Below, one piece after another: positions 1 through 8,992 of a stretch of 64,000 bases of DNA. Source of the stretch: Actinomycetota bacterium. GTDB taxonomy: Bacteria > Actinomycetota > Actinomycetes > Mycobacteriales > Micromonosporaceae. Position numbers and translations under genes: made by a program. The notes beneath the pieces are model-generated. The model searched no databases and had not been told where the DNA came from. It saw only the letters and a list, made by a program, of their open reading frames with translations. The number at the start of each line of letters is the position of its first letter. Position 1 is the first letter of the stretch. Location: contig VAWN01000042.1 of the NCBI GenBank assembly GCA_005885555.1, positions 4,172 to 68,171 of the forward strand, given 5' to 3'.

Positions 1-996
1 CTAGGCCGGGCGTCCGGTGTACGCGGCCTGGGCCTGCTCGGCGTAGTGGCAGGCGACCTCCTGGCCGGAGCCGACCACCCGCAATAGCGGCACCTTCTCG
101 GCGCATCGGTCGCTCGCCATGAAACAGCGGGTGTGGAAGCGGCAGCCGGACGGCGGAGCCACCGGCGAGGGCGGGTCACCGGCGAGCACGATCCGCCGTT
201 GCTGGTGCGCCAGGCCGGGCTGCGCCGACAGCAGTGCCTGGGTGTACGGGTGCGCCGGGCTGCTGTACACCTGCGCGTGTTCGCCCAACTCGGCCAGCCG
301 GCCCAGGTACATCACGGCGACCCGGTCCGACACGTGCCGCACGACCGACAGGTCGTGCGCCACGAACACGATGCTCAAGCCCAGCTCCCGCTTGAGCCGC
401 ATCAGCAGGTTGACCACCTGGGCCTGTACCGACAGGTCCAGCGCGGAGACCGGCTCGTCGCACAGCAGTACCTCCGGGTTGAGCGCGATGGCCCGCGCGA
501 TGCCGATACGCTGGCGCTGCCCGCCGGAGAACTGGTGTGGGAACTTGGTCTCGTCCTCGGCCCGCAGGCCGACCATGTCGAGCAGGTCGCGGACCCGGCG
601 GCGCACATCCAGGCCGGCGGCCACTCCGGGGTGTACCAGCAACGGCTCGGCGACGATCTCGCCGGCGCGCATCCGGGGGTTCAGGCTGGCGTACGGATCC
701 TGGAAGACCACCTGGATCCGCCGCCGCCAGTGCCGCAACGCCTTGCCGTGCAAGCGGTTCACGTCGACCCCGGCGAAGTACAGCTCGCCGGCTGTCGGGC
801 GCTCCAGTGCGGACAGCAGCCGCACCAGGGTGGACTTGCCGCACCCGGATTCGCCGACGATGCCCAGCGACTCGCCCCGGCGCAGGGTCAGGTCGACGCC
901 GTCGACCGCGCGGACCAGCGTCCGGCGGCCGAGGGACAGCGTCGGCGAAATGTCGTAGTACTTGACCAGGCCACGGGTCACCAGGAGGTCGGTCAT
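1..996 (-). CDS. Family-5 ABC importer ATPase, OppF/DppF-like
   Basis: Second ATP-binding subunit of an oligopeptide/oligosaccharide-type importer; it hydrolyses ATP at the inner face of the membrane. The 331-residue protein has Walker A GESGCGKST near residues 48-56, signature FSGGQRQR, Walker B LLCDEPVSALD and H-loop VAHD, and the Cys-rich C-terminal tail (GCRFHTRC) usual in OppD/OppF proteins. The stop is the first three bases of the window, so the gene is complete. The start ATG overlaps the stop of the upstream ATPase gene as ATGA, which indicates translational coupling. It is the last gene of a five-gene operon. The substrate cannot be read from this subunit. Confidence 0.93.
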   Translation of the reverse strand: MTDLLVTRGLVKYYDISPTLSLGRRTLVRAVDGVDLTLRRGESLGIVGESGCGKSTLVRLLSALERPTAGELYFAGVDVNRLHGKALRHWRRRIQVVFQDPYASLNPRMRAGEIVAEPLLVHPGVAAGLDVRRRVRDLLDMVGLRAEDETKFPHQFSGGQRQRIGIARAIALNPEVLLCDEPVSALDLSVQAQVVNLLMRLKRELGLSIVFVAHDLSVVRHVSDRVAVMYLGRLAELGEHAQVYSSPAHPYTQALLSAQPGLAHQQRRIVLAGDPPSPVAPPSGCRFHTRCFMASDRCAEKVPLLRVVGSGQEVACHYAEQAQAAYTGRPA

Positions 997-2057
997 GCGC
1001 CGCCCGCAGCCAGCCGGGAGTGGGGGATCGTCACGCCGGGCACCTCCGAAGTGCGGCGGATGCAGGCCGTCTCCCGACCAGGGCCGACCGGGATCAGCGG
1101 CGGCACCGCACTCGCGCATTCGGCGACCGTCAGCGGGCACCGGGTCCGGAACGCGCACCCCGACGGCACGGTACGCAGCGACGGCGGGGTACCCGGGATG
1201 GTCGGCAGGTCGTGCCCCTTCAGGTCGGCCGACGGGATCGAGCCGAGCAGCCCCTCGGTGTAGGGGTGCACCGGGTGGTCCAGCAGTTCCCGCGCGGCGG
1301 CCCGTTCGACCACGTGCCCGGCATACATCACGACCACCGTGTCGGCGACATCGGCCACCACGCCGATGTCGTGGGTGATCAGTACCACGCCCATCTGCCG
1401 GTCCGTCTGCAGGTCGGCGATCAGTTCCAGGACCTGCGCCTGGACAGTCACGTCCAGTGCCGTGGTCGGCTCGTCGGCGATCAGCACGTCGGGGTCCAGC
1501 GCGAGCGCCATCGCCAGCATGACCCGTTGCCGCATGCCGCCGGAGAACTCGTGCGGGTAGTCCTTGACCCGCTGGCGCGCGGCGGGGATCCGGACCCGGT
1601 CGAGCATTTCGGCCGCGCGGCGCATCGCCTCCCGGCGGGACAGGCCGCGGTGCACCTCGAAACACTCGGCGATCTGCCGGCCGACCGTCTGCACCGGGTT
1701 CAGCGCGGACAGCGAGTCCTGGAACACCATGGTGATCCGGTCGCCGACGACCCGCCGGCGGCTGCGGGCTTCCATCGCGATCAGGTCGTCGCCGCGGTAG
1801 CGGGCGGTACCGGAGACGATCCGGCCCGGCGGCATCTCCAGGATGCCGGTCAGGGCCTGCACCGACACGCTCTTGCCGGAGCCGGACTCGCCGAGGATGG
1901 CGAGGGTCTCGCCGGCCCGTACCCGCCACGAGACACCGTCGACGGCGCGCAGCCGCCCATGCCTGGTGTCGAAGTCCACCGACAGGTTCTCGACCTCCAG
2001 CAGTACCTCGCCGGGGGTCAGCGAACGCGTGCCGCGACCGTCGAGATCGATGGTCAT
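993..2057 (-). CDS. Family-5 ABC importer ATPase, OppD/DppD-like
   Basis: First ATP-binding subunit of the same importer (354 residues). It shows Walker A GESGSGKS, signature FSGGMRQR, Walker [13 protein letters not shown], and a C-terminal cysteine cluster beginning GCAFRTRC, typical of the OppD group. It probably forms an ATPase heterodimer with the downstream OppF-like subunit. It overlaps by four bases with both neighbours (ATGA junctions), consistent with one polycistronic transcript read from about 5.5 kb leftwards. Function as an importer ATPase is secure from the motifs; a peptide versus glycan substrate is not decided. Confidence 0.93.
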   Translation of the reverse strand: MTIDLDGRGTRSLTPGEVLLEVENLSVDFDTRHGRLRAVDGVSWRVRAGETLAILGESGSGKSVSVQALTGILEMPPGRIVSGTARYRGDDLIAMEARSRRRVVGDRITMVFQDSLSALNPVQTVGRQIAECFEVHRGLSRREAMRRAAEMLDRVRIPAARQRVKDYPHEFSGGMRQRVMLAMALALDPDVLIADEPTTALDVTVQAQVLELIADLQTDRQMGVVLITHDIGVVADVADTVVVMYAGHVVERAAARELLDHPVHPYTEGLLGSIPSADLKGHDLPTIPGTPPSLRTVPSGCAFRTRCPLTVAECASAVPPLIPVGPGRETACIRRTSEVPGVTIPHSRLAAGGA

Positions 2058-2944
2058 CGCAGCAACTTCGGGTCGAGGGCGTCCCGGATCGAGTCACCGA
2101 CGATCATGAACGAGATCGTCATCGTCGCGATGAACAGCGCCGGCCAGATGAACAGGTGCGGGGTGTCGCGGTAGGTCGCGGCGATGCCGAACTGGCTGCC
2201 CCACGAGATGGCCGGCGGCTGCAGGCCGACGCCGAGGAAGGTCAGCGCCGCCTCCAGGCCGACCAGCGCGCCGACGCCCAGCGTGGTCTGGGCCAGCAGC
2301 GGGGCCATCGCGTTCGGGAAGACGTGCTTGCGCAGGATGCGCAGCGGGGGTACCCCGACCGCCCGGGCCGCCAGGACGAACTCCCGGTTGCGCACCGAGA
2401 ACACGGTGGAGCGCATCAGCCGCATGCCGGCCGGCCAGCCGATGAGCAGGATGACCCCGACGATCACCCAGATACTCCGGTTGCGCACCGAGTTGAGGAT
2501 GACGATCAGCGCCACCAGGCCGGGCAGGGCGAACACCACGTCGGCGGTCCGCGAGATCAGGCCGTCCACGAAGCCGGGGAAATAGCCGGCGAGCAGGCCC
2601 AGGACGGCCGCCAGCAGGAACCCGCCGATGCTGGCCACCACGCTCACCAGTACCGACGGTCGAGCCCCGTAGATCACATTGGCCAGGTAGTCGCAGCCCT
2701 GTACGTCGAAGCCGAACGGATGCCCGGCGGTGGCGGTCTCCCGGGACCGGGACAGGTCGCAGGCCCGCGGGTCGACCGAGGTGAACAGCCGCGGTACCGC
2801 CGCCATGGCGAAGAACGTGAGCAGTGCCAGCGTGCAGACCACGAACTGCGGCTTGCGCAGCAGGGCCCACAGCAGTTCGCGGTGCGACAGCGTGGTGCCC
2901 TCGGGCGTCTCGACCGGCGGGGCGGCCAGGCTCAGCTCAGCCAC
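2054..2944 (-). CDS. Family-5 ABC importer permease, DppC/OppC-like
   Basis: Inner-membrane permease of 296 residues. A cytoplasmic N-terminus is followed by a first membrane segment (about residues 35-52), then an extracytoplasmic loop and a BPD_transp_1 core with about five more hydrophobic segments. The EAA-type loop that docks to the ATPases reads roughly ARAVGVPPLRILRKHVFPN, with the usual Gly after the Ala pair. It pairs with the DppB-like permease encoded just upstream, overlapping it by eight bases, and overlaps the downstream ATPase by four. Confidence 0.92.
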   Translation of the reverse strand: MAELSLAAPPVETPEGTTLSHRELLWALLRKPQFVVCTLALLTFFAMAAVPRLFTSVDPRACDLSRSRETATAGHPFGFDVQGCDYLANVIYGARPSVLVSVVASIGGFLLAAVLGLLAGYFPGFVDGLISRTADVVFALPGLVALIVILNSVRNRSIWVIVGVILLIGWPAGMRLMRSTVFSVRNREFVLAARAVGVPPLRILRKHVFPNAMAPLLAQTTLGVGALVGLEAALTFLGVGLQPPAISWGSQFGIAATYRDTPHLFIWPALFIATMTISFMIVGDSIRDALDPKLLR

Positions 2945-3863
2945 TGCGTACCCGCGGGTCGAGGACGCCGTACAGGAGGTCGACGATCAGATTGATCACG
3001 ATGAACGAGATGAACGCCAACGTGGACAGCAGTACCACCACCCCGCCCTCCTTGAGCTGGATGGCCTGGAAGAGGAACTGGCCGAGACCCGGCAGGTTGA
3101 AGATGCTCTCGGTGAGCACCGCCCCGGCGAAGATGCCGGCCAGGTCGATACCGATGAAGGTGATCACCGGCAGCAGGGCGTTGGGCAGGATGTGCCGCCA
3201 CAGCACCCGCTGCTCGCCGATTCCCTTGGCCCGGGCCGTCTTGACGAAGTCGGAGTTGACCGTCTCGACGATCGAGGTCCGCAGCACCCGGGCCAGTCCG
3301 GCGAAGCTGAGCAGGCCGATGACCATCGCGGGGAGCAGGTACGACATCGGGAAGCCGTCGGCGGTACCCGAGACCGGGAACCACTTGAGCTGGACGCCGA
3401 ACAGGTACTGCGCGGCGAACGCCAGAACCAGGAACGGTACGGCGAGGACGAACAACGTGGCCAGCATCAGCAACCGGTCCACGGCGCCGTTCCTCCGGAA
3501 CCCGGCATAGCTGCCGAACAGCATGCCCGCGGTGAACTGGAAGGCGTTCGCCAGCAACGCCAGCTTGACGGTGACCGGGATGCGTAGCCGCAGCTGCTCG
3601 CCGATGTCGCGGCCGTCGAAGGTCTCGCCGAAGTGACCGGTGACGATGTCCTTCAGGTACAGCCCGTACTGCACGAGCAGCGGCCTGTCGAGGTGGAACT
3701 GGGCCCGCTCGGCCGCCAGCACGGAGGGCGGGACGGGCTTGTCGCCGGCCAGTTCCCGCAGGGGGTCGCCGGGCATCGCGAACACGAGCGCGAAGACCCC
3801 CAGCGTGACGAGCAACCCGATCGGGATCGCCGCCAGGATCCGGCGGAGGGCGAAGCGGATCAC
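2937..3863 (-). CDS. Family-5 ABC importer permease, DppB/OppB-like
   Basis: Permease of 308 residues with an N-terminal membrane segment (about residues 9-30), a long extracytoplasmic loop containing the family motif MPGDPLREL, and a C-terminal bundle of about five membrane segments. The EAA loop reads TARAKGIGEQRVLWRHILPN. This is the usual partner of a DppC-like subunit. The start overlaps the stop of the binding-protein gene by four bases, so the five genes form a tightly coupled operon. Confidence 0.92.
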   Translation of the reverse strand: MIRFALRRILAAIPIGLLVTLGVFALVFAMPGDPLRELAGDKPVPPSVLAAERAQFHLDRPLLVQYGLYLKDIVTGHFGETFDGRDIGEQLRLRIPVTVKLALLANAFQFTAGMLFGSYAGFRRNGAVDRLLMLATLFVLAVPFLVLAFAAQYLFGVQLKWFPVSGTADGFPMSYLLPAMVIGLLSFAGLARVLRTSIVETVNSDFVKTARAKGIGEQRVLWRHILPNALLPVITFIGIDLAGIFAGAVLTESIFNLPGLGQFLFQAIQLKEGGVVVLLSTLAFISFIVINLIVDLLYGVLDPRVRSG

Positions 3864-5467
3864 CGGTCGATGGTCGACCAGAGCGGCGATACTCCGGTGT
3901 ACCTGGAGTTCCGCGGGTGCACGCCCTTGGCCGCGAGGTAGGCGTCCTGAATGTGGTAGAGCGGGACCAGCGGCATGTCCTCCAGGCAGATGTCCTCGAG
4001 CTGCTGGTACAGCTGGATGGCCCGCTCGGGGTTGGGTTGCGAGTCGCCCTGCGCGAGCAGCTGGTCGACCTTCGGGTTGGCGTACTTGGAGAAGTTGGCG
4101 TCGCCGTTGGACTTGAACATCGGCGTCAGGTAGTCCTCAATGGACGGGTAGTCGTGGCCCCAGCCGCCGAAGCGCACACCCTCCAGCGACTTCTTGTCGG
4201 CCAGATCGGTGATCTCGGAGCCCGGCTTGCCGACGTAGCGCACCTCGATGCCGAGGGTCTGCCGCATCATGTTGCCGATCGCCTCGGCGTAGGTCTGGCC
4301 GGTCGACGTACCGGAGTTGTAGTTGATGGTCATCGGCTTGGACAGGCCGCCGGCCTCGTCGAAGAGCTTCTTGGCCGCCGCGGCGTCATGGGTGCAGTAC
4401 TTGCAGGCGTCCGGCCGCTGCCCGTCGATGCCCGGCGCCACCAGCCCGCTCGCCGGCTTGGCCAGCCCGACCAGGTTGGCGAAGGCGGCGCGGTCGATCG
4501 CCATCGAGATCGCATGCCGCAGCTCCGGCTTGGCGTAAGCCGGATCCCAGGACGGGAAGACGAAGTAGAAGATGTTGCCCGCGCTCTCGCTGACCAGCCA
4601 GCGGTCGGGGGCGTCGGTCTTGAAGGTGTTCTTCTTGGTCGACGGTACCTGGACGGAGTCGACGGTACCGGCCAGGAACTCGTTGTACGCCGTGTCCCCG
4701 TTCTGGATGAACCGGAAGGTCACCTTGTCGGCCTGGGGCGCGGTTGCCTTGTAGCCGTTCCACTTCACCAGCTTGATGTCCTCGCCGGTCTTCCACTCGT
4801 CGGTGGCGAGCTTGTAGGGGCCCATGCCGATCGGCTTGTGGTCGTATGCCTTCGGATCCTTGCGTACCGCCTCGGCCAGCGGCGCCAGGCCCAGGTACTG
4901 CAGGGTCAGGCCGAACTGTGAGAACGGCACCTTCAGCCGGACCGTGAACGTATGGTCGTCCACGACCTTGAGCCCGGTCATCTCCTTGGCGGTCGGCGCC
5001 GCGGCGGTCTGGCCGTCGGGGGCGGTCGGGTTCAGCGCGTCGTAGCCGTCCACCTTGGAGAAGAACCCGTTGTTCTTCCAGGCATTCGGGCCGTACGCGG
5101 TCAGGTTCCAGGTATCGACGTAGTCGCGGGCGGTCAGTGCCTGGCCGTTCTGGAAACTGAAGCCGTCCTTGATCTTGATGGTCCAGGTCCGGCCGGTGGC
5201 GTCGGGCGTGATCGAGTCGGCCACCACGTTGCGCAGCTTGCCGCTGGCCGGATCGGTTTCCACCAGCGGCGCGTACAGCGCCTCGGCGACCTGGATGTCG
5301 GCGCTGGAGTTGCCGTTCTCCGGGTTGAGCGTCTTGTTCGGCTCAGCCGTGATGACGATCGTGAGGGACTTGCTCTTCGCCGGCGTGGCGCTCTTCCCGT
5401 TGCCGCAGGCGCCGAGCGCCAGTGCGGGAACGAGCAACAGACCGAGTGCAGCCGAGGACCGTCGCAT
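3860..5467 (-). CDS. Family-5 extracellular solute-binding lipoprotein
   Basis: Binding protein that captures the substrate outside the membrane and delivers it to the two permeases. The start at 5467 is chosen over a longer reading because GGGGAG lies nine bases upstream and because it gives a clean lipoprotein signal: MRRSSAALGLLLVPALALG ending in lipobox ALGAC. The mature protein is a Bac_SBP_5 domain with family blocks such as ALYAPLVE, IKDGFSFQNG and AISMAIDRAAF. At 535 residues it has normal family length. It is the first gene of the operon, with an operator-like palindrome upstream at 5540-5557. Family-5 binding proteins carry peptides, nickel, or oligosaccharides; the substrate is not decided by sequence alone. 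Confidence 0.92.
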   Translation of the reverse strand: MRRSSAALGLLLVPALALGACGNGKSATPAKSKSLTIVITAEPNKTLNPENGNSSADIQVAEALYAPLVETDPASGKLRNVVADSITPDATGRTWTIKIKDGFSFQNGQALTARDYVDTWNLTAYGPNAWKNNGFFSKVDGYDALNPTAPDGQTAAAPTAKEMTGLKVVDDHTFTVRLKVPFSQFGLTLQYLGLAPLAEAVRKDPKAYDHKPIGMGPYKLATDEWKTGEDIKLVKWNGYKATAPQADKVTFRFIQNGDTAYNEFLAGTVDSVQVPSTKKNTFKTDAPDRWLVSESAGNIFYFVFPSWDPAYAKPELRHAISMAIDRAAFANLVGLAKPASGLVAPGIDGQRPDACKYCTHDAAAAKKLFDEAGGLSKPMTINYNSGTSTGQTYAEAIGNMMRQTLGIEVRYVGKPGSEITDLADKKSLEGVRFGGWGHDYPSIEDYLTPMFKSNGDANFSKYANPKVDQLLAQGDSQPNPERAIQLYQQLEDICLEDMPLVPLYHIQDAYLAAKGVHPRNSRYTGVSPLWSTIDR

Positions 5468-5539
5468 TCCGTACCACTCCCCAGTCGGTAACGCACCATC
5501 CGGACGAGGTGACATTCATCGATATCGTCGTCTGGCCTA

Positions 5540-5557
5540 GATAACGTTGTCAACGTT
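5540..5557. promoter_or_regulatory. LacI-like palindromic operator candidate upstream of ABC operon
   Basis: GATAACGTTGTC at 5540-5551 is a palindrome with one mismatch, followed by a second AACGTT core at 5552-5557, nine bases from the first. It lies about 75 bases upstream of the binding-protein start, where an operator would be expected. AACGTT-centred palindromes are typical of LacI-family regulators (family knowledge). The perfect version GACAACGTTGTC occurs once more, upstream of the GH92 gene at 53464-53475. Confidence 0.55.
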
Positions 5558-5610
5558 CTCCGGCGTGCGCCCGTGCTGATCTGGGCGATCGCCCACCCCG
5601 GAACGGCCGC

Positions 5611-6621
5611 CTACGAGGTCGGTCTGCCGGAGAACTTGGCGCGCAGTGTGTTCACGTCCGCACCGGCCAGGTCGGTCACCGGCTTCGGGCTCGGTACCGT
5701 CAGATCCTCCGGCCGCAGCTGGGTGGATATCTTGTCGAGGAAGTCGCAGATCTCCTGCTCCTGCTGCTCGATCCCGGTCAGGATGTCGGCGATCCGGTCG
5801 GACATGCTGTTGATCACGGACTGGACGGTGCCGCCGGAGATCAGCTTGGTGGAGGCGGCGACCGCGTCGGCCAGTCCCACGCCGGCCATGCCGAGGCCGT
5901 ACAGGCCGGCGAAACTGAGCCCGTCGGTGGGTATCGCCATCAGTACCGAGATCGCCGAGGTGAGGACGCTCAGGACGACCTTTCCGCTACCGGGGTTGGA
6001 CGAGTACAGCCCGTTGAGCGCGGCGAGGGTCTGCTGCCCGACGTCCCAGATGTTGTCGAACGTGGTCTGGCGGATGCGCTGATGTGCGGCCAGCGCCACG
6101 GCCAGTACCGCCGCCAGGCCGGCCTGCGGGCCGACGGTGGACTTGAGACGGTCGAGGTACTCGTTCTTGAACCCGTCGGCGGCGTCGCCCTCCCAGTACG
6201 ACAGCAGGTTGCCTTCGATCTGCCCGATCCGGCTGGACACGCTGTCCTTGAGGTGCCAGGCGTTGGCCGGGATCGGATCCTTCAGCGGCGTGTTCGCGAA
6301 GTGCCCGAGCGTCTCCGGTACCAGCGCATAGGCGACCGACCAGAGCGACCCGATGCAGCCCTGCATCTTCGCCGGGTCCGGATAGTCGAACTGGGTGAAC
6401 AGGTCGGGGATGTAGTCGTAGAACTGGTGCAGGCGCCATTTGATCCGGGCCTCGTCGAGGACCGGGCCGCCCTCGTCGACCGGCGGTACCCCCTCCTCCT
6501 CGGCGACCTCGCGGATCCGGTTCATCGTCTCCACGATCTCCCGCCGGAAACAGACGTCGATCGCCTTGTCCCGGATCTGTCCGCCGAGCTGACCCAGTTC
6601 GGCGACGCTGTGGTATCCCAT
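5611..6621 (-). CDS. Conserved hypothetical protein with central hydrophobic region, ESX-like context
   Basis: A 336-residue protein I do not recognise by name. The start at 6621 is supported by AGGAG eight bases upstream; longer readings run through shadow sequence. The N-terminus is helical and charged. A glycine- and alanine-rich hydrophobic stretch lies around residues 215-265 and may insert in or cross a membrane. The C-terminus is charged and includes EQQEQEICDFLDKI. It is the last gene of a minus-strand set with small secretion-like proteins upstream (11-base gap). The arrangement resembles substrates and helpers of actinobacterial type VII secretion, but no WXG or YxxxD/E export motif is clear. 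Confidence 0.6.
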   Translation of the reverse strand: MGYHSVAELGQLGGQIRDKAIDVCFRREIVETMNRIREVAEEEGVPPVDEGGPVLDEARIKWRLHQFYDYIPDLFTQFDYPDPAKMQGCIGSLWSVAYALVPETLGHFANTPLKDPIPANAWHLKDSVSSRIGQIEGNLLSYWEGDAADGFKNEYLDRLKSTVGPQAGLAAVLAVALAAHQRIRQTTFDNIWDVGQQTLAALNGLYSSNPGSGKVVLSVLTSAISVLMAIPTDGLSFAGLYGLGMAGVGLADAVAASTKLISGGTVQSVINSMSDRIADILTGIEQQEQEICDFLDKISTQLRPEDLTVPSPKPVTDLAGADVNTLRAKFSGRPTS

Positions 6622-6632
6622 GGCGGCGGCTC

Positions 6633-7061
6633 CTACCTGGTGAGCACGACGGGAGGCGCCGTGGTCGGCAGTTGGTCCTCGGCGCCGGGTACCTGGTCGG
6701 GCGGTGGACCGTGCAGCCATTTCTGGTCGAAGCTCGCCTTTGCCCGGTCGTCGCTGTTCAGGTAGGTCTGGACGATGGACATGACGGCGTGACCGGCCTC
6801 CTGCAGTCCGTTGGCGGCGTTGCCGAGCACGTTCTGCAGTTCGTCGCGCAAGCCGGACCACTTCGTGTACATCGAGCCGGTGGCGCCGCCGTACCCTTTC
6901 GGCGTCGCGCCGCCCATGAACGCGTCCAGGTCACCGGACGCGGTGCCGGCCACCTCGCCGTTGAGCCTGGCGTATACGTAGCCGATCTCCGGCAGGGCCA
7001 CGCTGCCGACGACGGCGAGGCGGGAAAGGTCGACAGCGAGCGCGTCACCGGTCACGGCCAC
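6633..7061 (-). CDS. Small WXG100-like/ESX-context hypothetical protein
   Basis: A 142-residue protein predicted to start at a GTG with AAAGGA eight bases upstream (start MAVTGDALAVDL). The sequence is soluble and largely helical, with a central WSGLRDELQNVLGNAANGL helix-like segment, the pattern seen in proteins encoded in ESX-type loci (DUF proteins of WXG100-like length plus a tail). It ends in a proline-rich tail. It lies between the membrane-anchored gene (29-base gap) and the 336-residue gene (11-base gap), so co-transcription is likely. Exact family is not recognised. Confidence 0.6.
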   Translation of the reverse strand: MAVTGDALAVDLSRLAVVGSVALPEIGYVYARLNGEVAGTASGDLDAFMGGATPKGYGGATGSMYTKWSGLRDELQNVLGNAANGLQEAGHAVMSIVQTYLNSDDRAKASFDQKWLHGPPPDQVPGAEDQLPTTAPPVVLTR

Positions 7062-7090
7062 GGGAGGTGTCCTTTCACGGTCGGGTACCG

Positions 7091-7903
7091 CTAGAAGCTG
7101 GTCTGGCGGTAGTAGAAGTAGATTTCGGCGTGCAGTCCGGCCCCGGTGCCGGGCGCCCGGGCGGTGGCGGTGAGGGTGCCGCCGGAGGCCGGCAGGTCCG
7201 CGGGTATGTGGACTTCGCGCATCTCGCCGGACACGATCCGGTCCGTCGTGTCGCGCAACAGGACGCACACCCACCGGTCGCCCGACGGCGCGGGCGCGTC
7301 CGGGCCGAGCCGGAAGCTGACCGGCACGTCCCCGTCGGATTGGCGCTGCCCGACGGCGACGTCCTGCGCCGTCGTGGCGGTGGGCTGGGCGACGTCGGTG
7401 GCCGCCTGCCAGTCCCAGTGCAGGACGTCAACCCGGACCGCCGCCACCGTGGTCGCGTTGAAATGGCCCACGGTCGCACCGGAGTTCGGGTCGTTGACGA
7501 TCGATCCGGCCACCCCGAGCCGTTGGCCCGGCATGACCGCGTCGAGGCTGGTCCGCAGATGCAGCGCGCCCGCGACGTCGCTGCCGGACGCGGTCGTCGC
7601 CCGCGCCAGCAGCTGGACGTTCACCGCCGCGCGCGGGCAGGGGTTCTGCACGATCACCCCGAGCGTGATGTCGGCGTCGGCCGGTGCCACCTGCTGGCCG
7701 TTGAACTTGACCGCCCGGCTGCCGAACCCGACGTCAGCCACCCGCGGCCGGCAGTCCGCCGCCGCACTGCCCGCGGTCGCGGACGAGGCCGATGCACCGG
7801 TGCCGGAAGGGGTGTGCCGGCGGGTCGCCAGGATCAGCACCGCGGCCAGCGCCACACACACCACCACCGCGGCGACCGTCCACCACCGGCCCCGCCTGGT
7901 CAC
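7091..7903 (-). CDS. Membrane-anchored secreted hypothetical protein
   Basis: A 270-residue protein with a short basic N-terminus, one hydrophobic segment at about residues 8-26 (WTVAAVVVCVALAAVLILA), a Ser/Ala/Thr-rich linker, and an extracytoplasmic domain of mainly beta-strand character. Five cysteines, four of them in the extracytoplasmic domain, could form disulphides. It probably sits anchored to the outer face of the membrane. The start overlaps the stop of the upstream gene by four bases. No enzymatic motif was found; family unknown. Confidence 0.65.
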   Translation of the reverse strand: MTRRGRWWTVAAVVVCVALAAVLILATRRHTPSGTGASASSATAGSAAADCRPRVADVGFGSRAVKFNGQQVAPADADITLGVIVQNPCPRAAVNVQLLARATTASGSDVAGALHLRTSLDAVMPGQRLGVAGSIVNDPNSGATVGHFNATTVAAVRVDVLHWDWQAATDVAQPTATTAQDVAVGQRQSDGDVPVSFRLGPDAPAPSGDRWVCVLLRDTTDRIVSGEMREVHIPADLPASGGTLTATARAPGTGAGLHAEIYFYYRQTSF

Positions 7904-8481
7904 CAGTACAGCCTTCCGGGGTCACCGCGCCGCCCGAAGCCCAGTTCCCGCCGCAGGTCCTCGGGGAAGCCGAGATCGTAGACCTCATCGCGCAGGACGA
8001 ACACCTGCAGGTGGAACTTGCGCAGCAGCCGCCGGACCGCGGTGCGCACGGCCGCCAGCAGGTCCCGTTCGCCGACCCGGCGCAGCGTGCCCGCCCGGAT
8101 CGTGTACTCCCAGGTCGACAAGCCACGCGTGCGCACGGTCACCGCATCCTCGGCGGCGCTCCCCGTCGCGGTCAGCTGCTCGAACCCGGCCAGATAGCGG
8201 CGCCGTTCCGGCCCGAAGTCGATTCCGTCGTCCCGCAACGGTTGCGCGAACTGCGCCTCGGTCAGGTTCCACAGGCGCGTGGTCAGCTCGGCGAGTTGGC
8301 GTTCGAGCTGGTGCTCGCGGTACAGCCCATACATGCCGCCCGTCATGGTGACGTCGAGGATCGCGCCGTCGCCGCCGTATCGGCCGGCGAGGTGCCCGTC
8401 CGGCGAGCGCGCCTCAACCACCAGGCCGCGCAACCGCTCCGCCAGATCCGACACCTCGAAACCGTAACCGACCCGCACCAC
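7900..8481 (-). CDS. YbaB/EbfC-like N-terminal domain protein
   Basis: A 193-residue protein. The first about 65 residues (VEARSPDGHLAGRYGGDG, then ILDVTMTGGMYGLY) follow the fold signature of YbaB/EbfC nucleoid-associated proteins, which in actinobacteria are often encoded beside ESX-type secretion genes. The remainder is a charged helical region unlike known families. I chose GTG at 8481, just downstream of the cupin gene (14-base gap); a second GTG at 8478 is equally possible. DNA binding is inferred from the family only. Confidence 0.55.
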   Translation of the reverse strand: MVRVGYGFEVSDLAERLRGLVVEARSPDGHLAGRYGGDGAILDVTMTGGMYGLYREHQLERQLAELTTRLWNLTEAQFAQPLRDDGIDFGPERRRYLAGFEQLTATGSAAEDAVTVRTRGLSTWEYTIRAGTLRRVGERDLLAAVRTAVRRLLRKFHLQVFVLRDEVYDLGFPEDLRRELGFGRRGDPGRLYW

Positions 8482-8495
8482 ATCCCGCTGCCCCG

Positions 8496-8837
8496 TCAGT
8501 CCGCGGTCAGCAGCGGGCCCGTCGACTCGGCAGGGGCGAACACCACCAGCACCTCCAGGTCGTCGGTGACCGAGTGGAACCGGTGCTCCACACCGGCCGC
8601 GACATAGACCGCCGAACCCGGGCCGACGCGGCGCTGCTCGCCGGCCACGGTGAGTGTGGCCTGTCCGCGAAGCACCACATAGAGCTCGTCCTCGCGATGG
8701 ATGCCCTGCCGGTCGATGCGGCCGACCGCTAGGTGATACAGCCCCGCGCTCATCGCACCGGTCCGGAGAAACTCGTGGTAAGCCGGTGATGGGTCTGGTC
8801 GTTGTTGTATCAATGCGTCGAGGTCGTGCAGATCCAT
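8496..8837 (-). CDS. Cupin-domain protein
   Basis: A 113-residue single-domain cupin. The first cupin motif is visible around HREDELYVVLRGQATLTV and the second around AAGVEHRFHSVTDD, with His residues positioned to bind a metal. Cupins of this size are small-molecule binding or isomerase-type enzymes, or regulators; the substrate cannot be told. A GGAGGG lies about 11 bases before the ATG. It heads the minus-strand set that continues to 5611. Confidence 0.8.
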   Translation of the reverse strand: MDLHDLDALIQQRPDPSPAYHEFLRTGAMSAGLYHLAVGRIDRQGIHREDELYVVLRGQATLTVAGEQRRVGPGSAVYVAAGVEHRFHSVTDDLEVLVVFAPAESTGPLLTAD

Positions 8838-8992
8838 GCGGACTTGCGCCCTCCAGTCTGCGGACGACCGCCCCGGTCGCCGACAACACTCTACGCGATG
8901 ACGTATCTTGCGGGTGCCCCGACGATGGTCTCCGGTGAAGACACCGCGCGGGGTAGCGGTTCACCTGCCTGCCTGTCTAGCCTTGGCCCACG

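Noticed and set aside
1-2097. A single minus-strand frame of 698 codons covering both ATPase genes
   Set aside because: Its first half is out-of-frame shadow of the OppD-like gene; only the part after codon ATG at 996 is a real gene.
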